Shown one piece after another: positions 45,282-54,658 of a DNA stretch of 64,000 bases. Below the pieces are notes generated by a model. That model was not told the DNA's origin, searched no databases, and was given only the letters and a program-made list of their open reading frames with translations. The translations under genes were made by a program, and so were the position numbers. The number at the start of each line of letters is the position of its first letter. Within the stretch, counting starts at the first letter, position 1. The DNA lies in contig CAZJLR010000022.1 of the NCBI GenBank assembly GCA_964546815.1, forward strand, positions 34,493 through 98,492, given 5' to 3'. The stretch comes from JAIEPM01 sp964546815 (GTDB lineage: Bacteria; Cyanobacteriota; Vampirovibrionia; Obscuribacterales; Obscuribacteraceae).

Positions 45282-45956
45282 TTATTCATTATCCACAACC
45301 ATATAGCCTGAGTGTCTAATTGTTGTTATAAATTCGGGCTTTCCTAAGTCTGCTAGCTGTTCTCGCAGCAGTTTCATCCATGTTCGAACAGATGCAGTTG
45401 AAGTGGCACTTTCAGATGACCAGATTGCATCAAGTAGTTCTTGGGCGCTAAAAGTTTTATTGCGGTGCTTCATCAAATACTCTAGCAAAGCAGTTTCTTT
45501 TGGGCGAAGAACGATAGTCTTGCTGCCAACGGTGATGTTGTTGGAGTCGGGCTTCAGCAGAACATCACCTATTCGAAGCTCTGCAATAAACTCTGTGGGG
45601 CGGCGCAAATTGCTTCGAATGCGTGCTGAAAGTTCTCGAATTTCAAAAGGCTTTACTACGTAATCATCTGCACCAGAATCGAGTCCAAGCTCTTTGGACT
45701 CGATTTCTTGCTGACCTGTCAAAAATATGATTGGTGTTTTGCCGCCCGTACCTCTAAATGACTTGCACACTTCTGGTCCGTTTAGATCTGGAAGATGCCA
45801 GTCGAGAATAATGAGGTCGTAGTGAAATGATGAAAGCAGTTGCAGTGCATCTTTGCCAAGTCCTGTGGTTTCAACAGTGTGGCCTTGCAGGCTAAGGAAG
45901 TTTTTTAGTCCTTTTGCCAGTGAATCGTCATCGTCAACAATCAGTAATTTTGCCAT
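45282..45956 (-). CDS. OmpR/PhoB-type response regulator
   Basis: 224 residues. The receiver domain (1-118) has Asp8-Asp9, phosphoacceptor Asp52 in LIILDWHLPD, Thr80 and Lys102 in YVVKPFE. The winged-helix output domain (about 125-222) has LRPKETALLEYLMKHRNKTF and a recognition-helix region (TSTASVRTWMKLLREQL). All signalling residues are intact. No kinase is adjacent; the closest is the tandem histidine kinase at 49597, 3.6 kb away on the same strand. Confidence 0.92.
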   Translation of the reverse strand: MAKLLIVDDDDSLAKGLKNFLSLQGHTVETTGLGKDALQLLSSFHYDLIILDWHLPDLNGPEVCKSFRGTGGKTPIIFLTGQQEIESKELGLDSGADDYVVKPFEIRELSARIRSNLRRPTEFIAELRIGDVLLKPDSNNITVGSKTIVLRPKETALLEYLMKHRNKTFSAQELLDAIWSSESATSTASVRTWMKLLREQLADLGKPEFITTIRHSGYMVVDNE

Positions 45957-46182
45957 CGAGTCTTAAGCCCGCTGATATACACGCACACAAACGACTCGAA
46001 GTATAGCTTCTTTGCAACGAAACGCGTTTAGCAATGGTTCTTTCATCGCTATTTTCAATCACACTTCTTCGGCTCAAAATGCTCTTTCTTTTTTGCTTCC
46101 AGTTCGTGCTTGTGGTGAAATTCATATGCCAGGCGTTTTAAGCGCGGAATTCTTGGACTCTCTTCCGCCACTGCTATCAAAT

Positions 46183-48225
46183 TCATCTAGCTCCTGCTTC
46201 GAGCTTTCGAATGAATGCATCCCATGCAGGCGTAATTTCAACTTTCTTTTCTCTTCTAAAGCGAGATTGAATATAGCTGCTGTCTGGCTGGCTTTCTCTG
46301 GCAAGCTGCTTGCCCACTGGCGAATTCTCGATGTCCTGGACTACTGATACGATTTTCTTGAGTGAGTGTGCGAGCTGCTCATTATCTCTGGCCGCGTCAA
46401 TTGTCTTTCTTGCATCACTCAGGCGTTTGAGAGGATTTCCTTTGACGCCGCTAAGAACTGGATATAGTTCTTTCAAGCCATCAACTGTGTCTTGTACATC
46501 TTTCTTGTCTGAAAAGTGCAAGTCATCACTCGCCAGTTTCTTGATTTGAGTTAAGTTGTCGTGAAGCGGGGAAATTATTCGACTTAATTCCTTCTTGTCC
46601 AGAATCTCGCTGCCTGGAATGTTTGCGGTAAGTCCGCCCAAATTTTCATAGCCTTTGTCTTTGTCTCCGAAACTATTGATGGTTAGCGCATCTAAACCCT
46701 TAAGGAAATTGTGCGCTGAAAGTTTTAGGTCGTCGTTATCTGTTTTCAGTTTTCCCTGGTCGATTGCACTGAGCGTGTTCGTTGCAAACTGTTTAAGGTC
46801 TCTTTCGTGAGAACGAAACTCTTCTTCTTCAGTTTCAGGTCTTACTGTTTGATTGATGGCATCATGCAGTGCGTGAATGTTGCTTGCACCACTTAGCTTT
46901 TTCAAATCATTACCGAATTTATCTAGTCCTTGTTTGAATTCATCGTACTTGCTCAGGTCAAAACTCGCCAGCGTAGAGGTGTTATTGGTTTTACCTTCTT
47001 TATTTTCTCCATTTTTTGCAAGCTCGACAAAACCTGCAGCCAGGTCTCGACCAGACTGTTGAGGGTTGTTAAAAAGTGACTGCAAAGCAGCTTTAAGGTT
47101 TTGTCCATCGCCTTTCTCTGTGGGATGTCCAGCCGCTTCAGACGCAGCCGACGCTACTAGATTTTTTGCAATCTTTGCTGTTTTATCAAGCACTGGTACT
47201 GAACTCATATTGCAAGCATCAAAGTCCAGGAAATCGAGCTTTTCATGCCCGCTTCCTTTCAGTCCTGCTTCAATACCTTTTGTGGTGTCGCTCAACGTGA
47301 GGTCCCCACGATTTGTTTTAATTCCTGCCGCCCCCATGCCATGCGATTGTATAATCAATGCAATCTTGTCTGATGGACTCAGCTCACTAGCTGTTTTCAG
47401 CAGATTTTTGATATCTTCTTGTGATGACTTCGACTTTGAGTCGGGCAGCTTATCTATCTTGCCGTCGTGAATGAAGTAATTCTCTGATTTGCTGAGGTTC
47501 TTTTCGGTGGCGTTTAAGTCACAGGCATTTGCTTCTTTGTTTGATAAGGGTCGTTTATCATCGTGACAGAATTTATTGTTTTTACCAACTGTGCGATCTG
47601 CATGAATCAAAATGTTGACTGATTTGCCTTCGGTTTCTTTAGCTAATTGCTTCAGGTAGTCTAACTTGTTATCGACACCGAATCCTTTTGGGCTTCTATC
47701 GGCTCCAGGAAGCGTGGCGCTTAGATCTATCGCGACTGTCCATTCTTTCTTGGCTGCTGCCTCTTTCGACTTAACTTCGATCGGGCTGTCGTTTTGCGAA
47801 ACTAGCTTTCCATCTTTACTTGTTTTTTCAAGATACTTACCGTTTGTTTCTAATCTTGTGGTTACAGATCCATCGTCGTTTTTGCGGAACTGTTCTCCTT
47901 TCGAAAATGACTCACGGCCGGTTTGCTGCTTTATGTCTCGGGCTTCTTGTTTTAGTTTGCTATGGTCCCAATCAGGATGTTGATTTTTAAGTGCCTGGTA
48001 GGGTCCTTCATTTGCTGCCAGTTGAGGTGTCATTTCTTTGTTTGAATTGCTGAGCTGCAATTTCGGCAGCAGGCTCTCCGCCGTAGTTTGACTATCTCTG
48101 GTGCTTGCGAAATGGTTTCCGTTTGTCCTCAGGTCAATTACATGGTTCTGGAGCGAGTTGGTCTGCTCAGATAGACCTCGCTTTTCTTCAGCTTTATCGT
48201 TTGATTGATGTCTGTCCGTTACCAT
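46183..48225 (-). CDS. Clostripain-like (peptidase C11) protein
   Basis: 680 residues. GGAG lies ten bases before the ATG. No signal peptide is seen; the first 150 residues are polar and low-complexity. Residues about 160-390 form a clan CD fold: a first strand EWTVAIDLSAT, the His region IALIIQSHGMG (His295) and the Cys region LDFLDFDACNMSSV (Cys338), followed by NLVASAASEAAGHP. This spacing and the D-A-C-x-M-S/A motif are those of clostripain-like C11 peptidases. The C-terminal 280 residues are helical and charged. It is a distant structural cousin of the caspases at left, but not of the same family. The lack of an export signal is odd for C11 and suggests a cytoplasmic role or leaderless export. 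Confidence 0.8.
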   Translation of the reverse strand: MVTDRHQSNDKAEEKRGLSEQTNSLQNHVIDLRTNGNHFASTRDSQTTAESLLPKLQLSNSNKEMTPQLAANEGPYQALKNQHPDWDHSKLKQEARDIKQQTGRESFSKGEQFRKNDDGSVTTRLETNGKYLEKTSKDGKLVSQNDSPIEVKSKEAAAKKEWTVAIDLSATLPGADRSPKGFGVDNKLDYLKQLAKETEGKSVNILIHADRTVGKNNKFCHDDKRPLSNKEANACDLNATEKNLSKSENYFIHDGKIDKLPDSKSKSSQEDIKNLLKTASELSPSDKIALIIQSHGMGAAGIKTNRGDLTLSDTTKGIEAGLKGSGHEKLDFLDFDACNMSSVPVLDKTAKIAKNLVASAASEAAGHPTEKGDGQNLKAALQSLFNNPQQSGRDLAAGFVELAKNGENKEGKTNNTSTLASFDLSKYDEFKQGLDKFGNDLKKLSGASNIHALHDAINQTVRPETEEEEFRSHERDLKQFATNTLSAIDQGKLKTDNDDLKLSAHNFLKGLDALTINSFGDKDKGYENLGGLTANIPGSEILDKKELSRIISPLHDNLTQIKKLASDDLHFSDKKDVQDTVDGLKELYPVLSGVKGNPLKRLSDARKTIDAARDNEQLAHSLKKIVSVVQDIENSPVGKQLARESQPDSSYIQSRFRREKKVEITPAWDAFIRKLEAGAR

Positions 48226-48422
48226 GCGGTTTGAGCTCCAGGTTTGGATTTAGGTGACTTCTTGTGGTAATTGAAGACTCACTTGCTAGCCTTCATGAAA
48301 TTAGGCTAACAATTTCAAGGTGAAACGAATGTGAAATTGACCCAAATCGGGGGATTATCGGCAGGGCGGCACAGCGGTTTGGATGGCAGTACGCTAGGGT
48401 ATGTACGAACCGAGGCGGAACC

Positions 48423-49559
48423 ATGTCCACAACGAAGCCCGAAAGTACATTGCCAGAAACGCGTGGGACGAATTCGTCCAGGCGGAAAATCCGGGGAGCC
48501 CTGCTGAAAAGGCTCTTGGTCTTTTTTACTGGGATTATTGCTGTGTTTATTGCCGTTTTGATTTTTGCCGGCATTCAGCCCGAATCGCCTGACCCTGATA
48601 GCTATGAGGAAAGTGACACAGGTGAGGGGCAAGCTGAATCGACTCACCTTTCAGATACTGGCACAATAGAAGCACCTAAAGAAAAGCAGAGCAAGAAATC
48701 CTCTCAAGAAGCAGATCGCATATTGCGTGATTTGCTAGTGAATCTTAGAGCTCATCCTTCAGTAAAAACTTATGGTGACGTTGCCACACAGATAGACGCG
48801 TTGATTCCAAGTTTGGATGAGAGCGACAAGCGGATGCTTTATTTTGCATATGCAGCCAAAGCTGACTGTGAGTGGTTTCTTTCGCGGCAAAACAAGGCGA
48901 TTGCATCGTTCAAAAACTGTCTTGAGCTCTCCAAAAATCAAAACGACCAGTACCCAATCGAATCTGCTAAACAATTCTTGTTGCTGTCATTTGCAGAGCT
49001 AAATAGGGACAATAGACCCAAAGCAGAATCTTATGCATCTATGGCAATGAAAATAACTGGTTTGCAAAATGGAAATGGTTATAGCCTTTCGCCACCAAAT
49101 TATTACAACGATCTAGACCGAGCGATTTTGAGGTCAACCTGTGAAGATATTCTTGCAAACGCCGCTTTAGAAAGAGGTGACTATGCAAATGCTCTTAAAC
49201 ATGCCAAATCTGCAGATCTTGAACTTGGCTCTCGATGGAAAATGAATTTTGCATATTGCCCAACCACGATAATCGCAGATGTTTATTTAGAGCAAGGAAA
49301 TGAAAAAAGCGCGAAGACAGTCGTGAAGCAGTCGATTGATCTTTCTTTGCAGCAAATCAATAGCACCTGCAAATCCGGGAGTGCTGAGGAATCAAACTTA
49401 GTGCAATCGTGCGACATTTGCGCCGATTGGTATCTTCGCCATAACTTCAATGAGGAAGCCAGACTTGCATACAAATCGTATGTTGATTTAGCGCGCAAAA
49501 AGAAGCTTGAAACATGGCTTCAGCAAAGTCAGCTGAAGCTCAAGAATTTGGCTGGGTGA
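48423..49559 (+). CDS. Membrane-anchored TPR protein
   Basis: 378 residues. GAGG lies seven bases before the ATG. A basic N-terminal segment and one membrane helix (about 27-50) are followed by an acidic, Ser/Glu/Lys-rich linker (about 52-95). The rest is helical TPR-like repeats (about 97-375), with A-x-x-S-F-x-x-x-L, AALERGDYANALKHAKSA and DVYLEQGNEKSAKTVVKQS. Likely a scaffold facing the periplasm or exterior. It is divergent from the clostripain-like gene across 197 bp and ends convergent with the histidine kinase gene. Confidence 0.75.
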   Translation: MSTTKPESTLPETRGTNSSRRKIRGALLKRLLVFFTGIIAVFIAVLIFAGIQPESPDPDSYEESDTGEGQAESTHLSDTGTIEAPKEKQSKKSSQEADRILRDLLVNLRAHPSVKTYGDVATQIDALIPSLDESDKRMLYFAYAAKADCEWFLSRQNKAIASFKNCLELSKNQNDQYPIESAKQFLLLSFAELNRDNRPKAESYASMAMKITGLQNGNGYSLSPPNYYNDLDRAILRSTCEDILANAALERGDYANALKHAKSADLELGSRWKMNFAYCPTTIIADVYLEQGNEKSAKTVVKQSIDLSLQQINSTCKSGSAEESNLVQSCDICADWYLRHNFNEEARLAYKSYVDLARKKKLETWLQQSQLKLKNLAG

Positions 49560-49596
49560 AATAAGTGTGCGCATAGTCCAAATACTTCATCTTCAA

Positions 49597-52584
49597 TCAG
49601 GCATGAGATGTTTTTGGTAAACGAAACCAGAATTTGGAACCCTTGCCTGGCTCACTTTCAACGCCAATGTTTCCGCCATGAGAAAGTATGATCGAATGGC
49701 ATATTGCCAATCCTAGACCAAATCCAGCTGCAGATTGACCTTCTACTTGAAAGAATTTTTCAAAAACCTTTGCACTTGCTGCAGCATCCATTCCCTGTCC
49801 TTGATCTATAACTGCGACTTCTGTTTCTCCTTCACTATTTTGATTGGCGATAACTTTGATCAAAGATGAGCTGGGAGAAAATTTGATTGCGTTGGTCAAA
49901 AGATTTCCAAGGACTTGGATTAAACGATCTTTGTCTGCAGTGAGGGAAAATTCTCCTCCTTCGCATTCTATTGAAATTGATTTTTCTTTTGCTAACCCGG
50001 CGACCATAGCACTTGCGTCTTTTAATAAGTCGCTCATCAAGACCGGCTGCAAGTTCAATTCCATTTTGCCTGATTTCATTTTATCAAGAGTCAAAAGATC
50101 GCTAAGCAACCGCAGAACACGCATGATGTTTGTACTTGCAGCTTCCAGGCTTTCCTTAGCCATGCTGGGAAGCTTCTCGACGCTTGCTTCATTCAATAAC
50201 ATGATTGCACCGTCTGCAGCCATCAATGGGCTTCGCATGTCGTGCGCTATCATCGACATCAAGGATTTACGTTTGTCCTCAGCAAGTTGAAGTTCGTCCG
50301 CGGTTTTGCGAAGCACAGTGGAAAGAAAATGAAACTCGTCATTGCCTGTCAGTGATGACTCATTGTTGTGACGGGCAAGAAGATTTCTCGCATCATCCAC
50401 AAGGGCAAGCAGGCGTTCTGTAATGTCCAACGTGAATATGGAAAGAAGACCGAGTGACATGAGGAAACCGGCAGCGATACCTAAAGTGATTACTATTTGA
50501 ACTTTGGCAATATATCTTGCTTGTTCACGCCGAAGTCGCTCTAGACGTTTAGATTCTTGTTGGAACATTTTTTGAATCTTGCCGTTTAAATCTTGATAGT
50601 CGCCCATCAAAACGGGAATCAATCCGAGATCGGACTGTGAAGCTCTTTCACCTCCGTGACTGTAAACGTCCTTTTGGTATTCTTGCGATTTGCTGATAAG
50701 TTCTCTAAGCTCGTTCCAAAGCACCAGATGTTTTGATTTGATGAAATGAGGCTTTAATGCTTCTGATTCTTCCAGGCACCTGAGCGTACTTTTCTCCGCT
50801 AAATTTTTGAAGACTTCCTTTCGCCCAGCCACATAAAAAGCCACAGAAGAGCCTAATTTGAACAGATTGGTTTCTAAAATACTGAGGTGCGTTACAACAT
50901 TTGATTGTCGGTTAATTCTTGACAGAAGAGCTTCAGTTGTTTTCATTTGCCCATCTAGCCATACAAACCAGGCCGCTTGCACAATAATAGGGAACAAAAC
51001 AAGGAAGAGTCCTTTCTCAAATAATTGCGGATTTGCAATTCTGTCCCAAAGCGATCTGGTTTTGATTTGTGGCTCTTCGATGCTTTGTTTTGTTGCTTGT
51101 TTTTCGCTGGGATGAAGCGGTGCTTCAAACCAAAAATCGCTGCCTTTTCCTAACTCAGAATCTACGCCAACTTGACCAGAGTGACTGTCTATGAGTGTCT
51201 TGCAAATTGCAAGACCTAGACCGAAGCCCATTGATTGATCTGATCTTTCGGTTTGGTAGAATTTTTCAAAAACTTTCTTCCGGGCTTCTTCGTCTATGCC
51301 ACGACCACGGTCTCTTACAATGACTTTTACTTTGCCGGATTCTGTTTGACTCAATATATCTATTGCAGAACCTTCTGGCGAAAACTTCAATGCATTTGAA
51401 ACAAAATTGCATATGACTTGCTGAATACGTTGGCGATCCCAGGTTACTTCAACTTTGTCGCAAAGGTTATTGATCGTGATTGATTTCCTTGTAGCCAGAG
51501 AAGAGATTTGCGCAATACATTGCTCTACTCCATCGCGCAATACATATGGTTCTGGCTTGAATGGTAAATTTCCTGAATCCAATTTCTCAATGGTCAAAAG
51601 ATCATTTACGAAGTCCATTACGCGGCTTAAGGACACATCGCATGTCTTGAGCCACTTTTGTATTTGTTTGGGTTGCTGCGGAGGCAGCAGTTCTTCAAAG
51701 GTAGCAACATAAATTTGACTGGACATAATCGGTGAACGCATATCATGCGCCACCATCTGTATTACCGACTGGCGCTGCTCTGCTTCTGCAATCAACTCTT
51801 GTGCAGAATGATCGAAAACTGAATCAAGATATGCAAGCTCGTCGTTGCCTTTGAGAAGTGACTCTGGTCTCTTTCGTGCTGATAAGGCCTGCGCATGTCT
51901 AACCAGAGTCTTTAGTCTCTTGCTGATTTTTCTATTAAATGCCACCAGCAATACAACCGCAATCAAGCTTGAGCCCAAAAGACCAAGATAGGACAACGAC
52001 CGCAATAATGCCCATTGTTGCTGCTGATTCTTTCGGGTAGTGTTGATAATTGCGTTTTGATCTTCAACAACAAGTTGCGCCTTTCCTGCGTAAAGCAGTC
52101 CTTTTTTTACTAATACAGAAACGCTGAGGAAGCGCGCATAGTTGTCTCGAAAGCCGGCATTCTCCAAACTTGGGGCTAGCTTTTCAGCCTCTGCCAATAC
52201 TGACCTTGCAGAGCGCTCTAAGCCTTCAACCACTGGTTTGAATTCAGGGTCTGCACTGCTAAGCGTTTTCAATTTTTCAAACGACTTATTCGCTTCTTTA
52301 AGGTCTTGCTCTGATAAAGCCTTAGAGTTTGGGTCGTTTTTGAAACAACAATTCATCAGGTCTGCACAATAAGCCAGAAGTGCTGCGAATGATGAATTAA
52401 GGCAAGCAACCGATTCGCTGCGATCTTGCTCTTCAGCCATAAGCTTGCTGCTTGATATCCAGAGCTGGTCAAGGACGATGAAAAAAGTACTACCAATAAG
52501 ACCTGGCACCAGTACCAGCAACAAGCTTGTCCGGAAAATCGCCGGAGTATAAGGTAGTTTCTTTCTTGAGCTTGCTCTAGTCAT
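49597..52584 (-). CDS. Single-chain tandem histidine kinase (two complete modules)
   Basis: 995 residues from the ATG at 52584; a TTG at 52605 is the alternative. Two complete sensor kinases are fused head to tail. Module 1: membrane helix (about 19-41), an extracytoplasmic helical sensor, a second helix (about 196-217), HAMP-like linker, HisKA with His280 in MVAHDMRSP, and an ATPase domain with NFVSNALKFSP, DRGRGI and GFGLGLAI. Module 2 repeats this: membrane helices near 540-560 and 697-719, His781 in MIAHDMRSP, NLLTNAIKFSP, DQGQGM and GFGLGLAI. Both sets of catalytic motifs are intact. The sensors are unlike each other. No receiver domain is included, and the nearest response regulator is the OmpR-type gene at 45282. 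It arose by gene duplication and fusion, and could act as an intramolecular dimer. Confidence 0.9.
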   Translation of the reverse strand: MTRASSRKKLPYTPAIFRTSLLLVLVPGLIGSTFFIVLDQLWISSSKLMAEEQDRSESVACLNSSFAALLAYCADLMNCCFKNDPNSKALSEQDLKEANKSFEKLKTLSSADPEFKPVVEGLERSARSVLAEAEKLAPSLENAGFRDNYARFLSVSVLVKKGLLYAGKAQLVVEDQNAIINTTRKNQQQQWALLRSLSYLGLLGSSLIAVVLLVAFNRKISKRLKTLVRHAQALSARKRPESLLKGNDELAYLDSVFDHSAQELIAEAEQRQSVIQMVAHDMRSPIMSSQIYVATFEELLPPQQPKQIQKWLKTCDVSLSRVMDFVNDLLTIEKLDSGNLPFKPEPYVLRDGVEQCIAQISSLATRKSITINNLCDKVEVTWDRQRIQQVICNFVSNALKFSPEGSAIDILSQTESGKVKVIVRDRGRGIDEEARKKVFEKFYQTERSDQSMGFGLGLAICKTLIDSHSGQVGVDSELGKGSDFWFEAPLHPSEKQATKQSIEEPQIKTRSLWDRIANPQLFEKGLFLVLFPIIVQAAWFVWLDGQMKTTEALLSRINRQSNVVTHLSILETNLFKLGSSVAFYVAGRKEVFKNLAEKSTLRCLEESEALKPHFIKSKHLVLWNELRELISKSQEYQKDVYSHGGERASQSDLGLIPVLMGDYQDLNGKIQKMFQQESKRLERLRREQARYIAKVQIVITLGIAAGFLMSLGLLSIFTLDITERLLALVDDARNLLARHNNESSLTGNDEFHFLSTVLRKTADELQLAEDKRKSLMSMIAHDMRSPLMAADGAIMLLNEASVEKLPSMAKESLEAASTNIMRVLRLLSDLLTLDKMKSGKMELNLQPVLMSDLLKDASAMVAGLAKEKSISIECEGGEFSLTADKDRLIQVLGNLLTNAIKFSPSSSLIKVIANQNSEGETEVAVIDQGQGMDAAASAKVFEKFFQVEGQSAAGFGLGLAICHSIILSHGGNIGVESEPGKGSKFWFRLPKTSHA

Positions 52585-52752
52585 TGTCTTACGCTGCAAC
52601 TGCAAACAAGTTATTGGAATTCATAACTTTTAGATTGTTTTGTGCTGGCCTTATTTTTCTCAGCATTGTCGATCAAAAATCTGCGAATCTTCTTGCTTAA
52701 GTTTGGAGGTTCAGCTTATTCTTAATACGACGTCTGTCCGGTCGGAGTGTTA

Positions 52753-54129
52753 ATGGAAATCTCGCTGGCGATTCTTGCTATTGGTGGGCTTATTTTCCTG
52801 GCCCATATATTTGCGGCCATATTCGACAGGCTGGGCATTCCAGACATTTTGCCACTGATGGCTCTTGGCTTGATTATAGGACCATTAATGGGACTGGTGA
52901 CACCAGAAGCCTTTGGAAAAGTTGGTCCGGTCTTTTCAACTGTTGCACTTGTGGCTATTTTATTCGAAAGTGGGCTTGAGCTAAAACTTTCTGATTTGAA
53001 AGCTTCATTTGTGAGTTCTGTAGGGGTTACCATCCTCAGTTTTCTGGCAACAGTTGCAGTCGTCACTGTGATTTGTATGGCGGCTTTGCGGCTTGAGCTA
53101 TTACCTGGATTGATGCTTGGTTTTATTGTTGGCGGCACCTCGGCTGCCGTTGTAATCCCCATTTTGTCGAAGCTGCCTGTTAGTAGAGACTTAAAAGTAA
53201 CACTCACACTTGAGGCAAGCATTGGCGACGTTCTTTGTATTATCGGAACATTGACTGTTTTGAAGCTAGCTTCTACAGGTAGTCTCGATGCAGGAGTTGT
53301 TGCGGGCAACTTGATTTCATCATTATTGATGGCGACAGTAATCGGATTAGCTTTCGGGCTGATATGGAGCTATAGCCTCAACTTTTTTCATCAATTGGAA
53401 AATGCGATTTTAACCACGCCGGCATTTTTGTGCATACTTTATGCAATCACAGAATTGCTCGGTTTTAGTGGTCCGATTGCGGCTTTGAGTTTTGGAATTA
53501 TGTTAGGCAATGTCAAAAATTTCTCGTTGCCTAATGTGGGCACTATTTTACATCTAGATAAAGATGCTGCCCTCAAGTCAGGCAACGCTGCGGCAAGAAT
53601 GCTCATCTCCCTTGGGAATTTCTTTGTGACCAAACCGGGAAAGGCAGACTCAACTGAAACATCGCAATTTCGCATTCTTTCTGAAGCCACTGCGCGAGAT
53701 TTGAATTTTATGGATCGCGCAGTAATCAGCGAATTGATTTTTATAGTCAAGACTTTTTTCTTTGTCTATCTCGGCTTGAGCATTCAACTTAACGACAAGA
53801 TGCAGATAATTGCCGGCATACTTCTAACTGGGTGGATTTATCTTTTTAGAATCATCAGTACAAGAATTGCGCTAAACAATAAGTGGGCGAAAAGTGATGC
53901 TGAGCTTGCAGCAATTATGTGTCCTAAAGGACTGGCAGCAGCAGTGCTAGCTTCAATGCCAGTAGCGGCAGGGCTTTCGTATGGACCCATAATTCAAAAT
54001 GTGGCCTATTCGATAATTCTTTCAAGCACAATTTTGACCACAATTCTTCTTGTGTTGTTGCAAAAAGGCGTCAAACTGCCACCATACTGCTACATGTTTA
54101 GCCAATATAAAAACGTCGAACAATCTTGA
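52753..54129 (+). CDS. CPA2-type cation/proton antiporter
   Basis: 458 residues from the ATG at 52753, with GGAG five bases upstream; a GTG at 52747 is the alternative. About twelve hydrophobic segments. Family words of the KefB/NhaS CPA2 group are visible: DRLGIPDILPLMALGLIIGP, LFESGLELKLSDL, GGTSAAVVIPIL and LEASIGDVLCIIGTL (the acidic ion-site region). There is no regulatory TrkA-N domain at the C-terminus. The protein probably exchanges Na+ or K+ for protons at the inner membrane. It diverges from the histidine kinase across about 170 bp; its leader is duplicated near 43437. Confidence 0.9.
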   Translation: MEISLAILAIGGLIFLAHIFAAIFDRLGIPDILPLMALGLIIGPLMGLVTPEAFGKVGPVFSTVALVAILFESGLELKLSDLKASFVSSVGVTILSFLATVAVVTVICMAALRLELLPGLMLGFIVGGTSAAVVIPILSKLPVSRDLKVTLTLEASIGDVLCIIGTLTVLKLASTGSLDAGVVAGNLISSLLMATVIGLAFGLIWSYSLNFFHQLENAILTTPAFLCILYAITELLGFSGPIAALSFGIMLGNVKNFSLPNVGTILHLDKDAALKSGNAAARMLISLGNFFVTKPGKADSTETSQFRILSEATARDLNFMDRAVISELIFIVKTFFFVYLGLSIQLNDKMQIIAGILLTGWIYLFRIISTRIALNNKWAKSDAELAAIMCPKGLAAAVLASMPVAAGLSYGPIIQNVAYSIILSSTILTTILLVLLQKGVKLPPYCYMFSQYKNVEQS

Positions 54130-54261
54130 TAGTGACGCAATTAACGTTGCGCCATCTCATTTGTAGCCTTTTTTCTAACTCTAATTTCTTGAAGATTCCG
54201 GGCACTAAATTAAGATCTTCGAGTCTTGTTTAACTGCATCATGAATTTTGGAGAGCAAGAA

Positions 54262-54612
54262 ATGATAAGCAAGAAATTGACACTAAGCCTGCTTGCAGGC
54301 GCTTTCGCTATAACGTCTGCATGTGCTCCTGCATTTCCAAAAGATCCTAACGGCTATGCTGCAAATCAGATGGCGATGCAAATGTGGATGAATCAGCAAG
54401 CAAATAATCAGCAACAAGCGTACTGGAATCAACAGCAGGCAATCAACAATTATTATGCTGCTCAAAATGCGTGGGCACAAAATACTGTCCCTCCAGCTTG
54501 GGCAACCAATAATGGTTATGGCCGTTATCGCAACAACAGCTATGGACAATACTATCGAAACGCTTACGGTGGTGAGCGCTGGGGACACTACCATCACCAT
54601 AATGGCTGGTAA
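54262..54612 (+). CDS. Small secreted Gln/Asn/Tyr-rich protein
   Basis: 116 residues from the ATG at 54262; GGAGAG is six bases upstream, which decides against the ATG at 54226. A signal peptide ends with a Cys (TSACAP), possibly a lipoprotein, although the residues before Cys are not a perfect lipobox. The mature part is rich in Gln, Asn, Tyr and Trp (WMNQQANNQQQAYWNQQ, then GYGRYRNNSYGQYY) and ends with a His cluster (HYHHHNGW). It is probably disordered and adhesive or metal-binding. The function is unknown. Confidence 0.72.
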   Translation: MISKKLTLSLLAGAFAITSACAPAFPKDPNGYAANQMAMQMWMNQQANNQQQAYWNQQQAINNYYAAQNAWAQNTVPPAWATNNGYGRYRNNSYGQYYRNAYGGERWGHYHHHNGW

Positions 54613-54658
54613 CTTTAGTTGCAATACTTGAACAGAACTTATTCTCCGCCGTTCAAGT

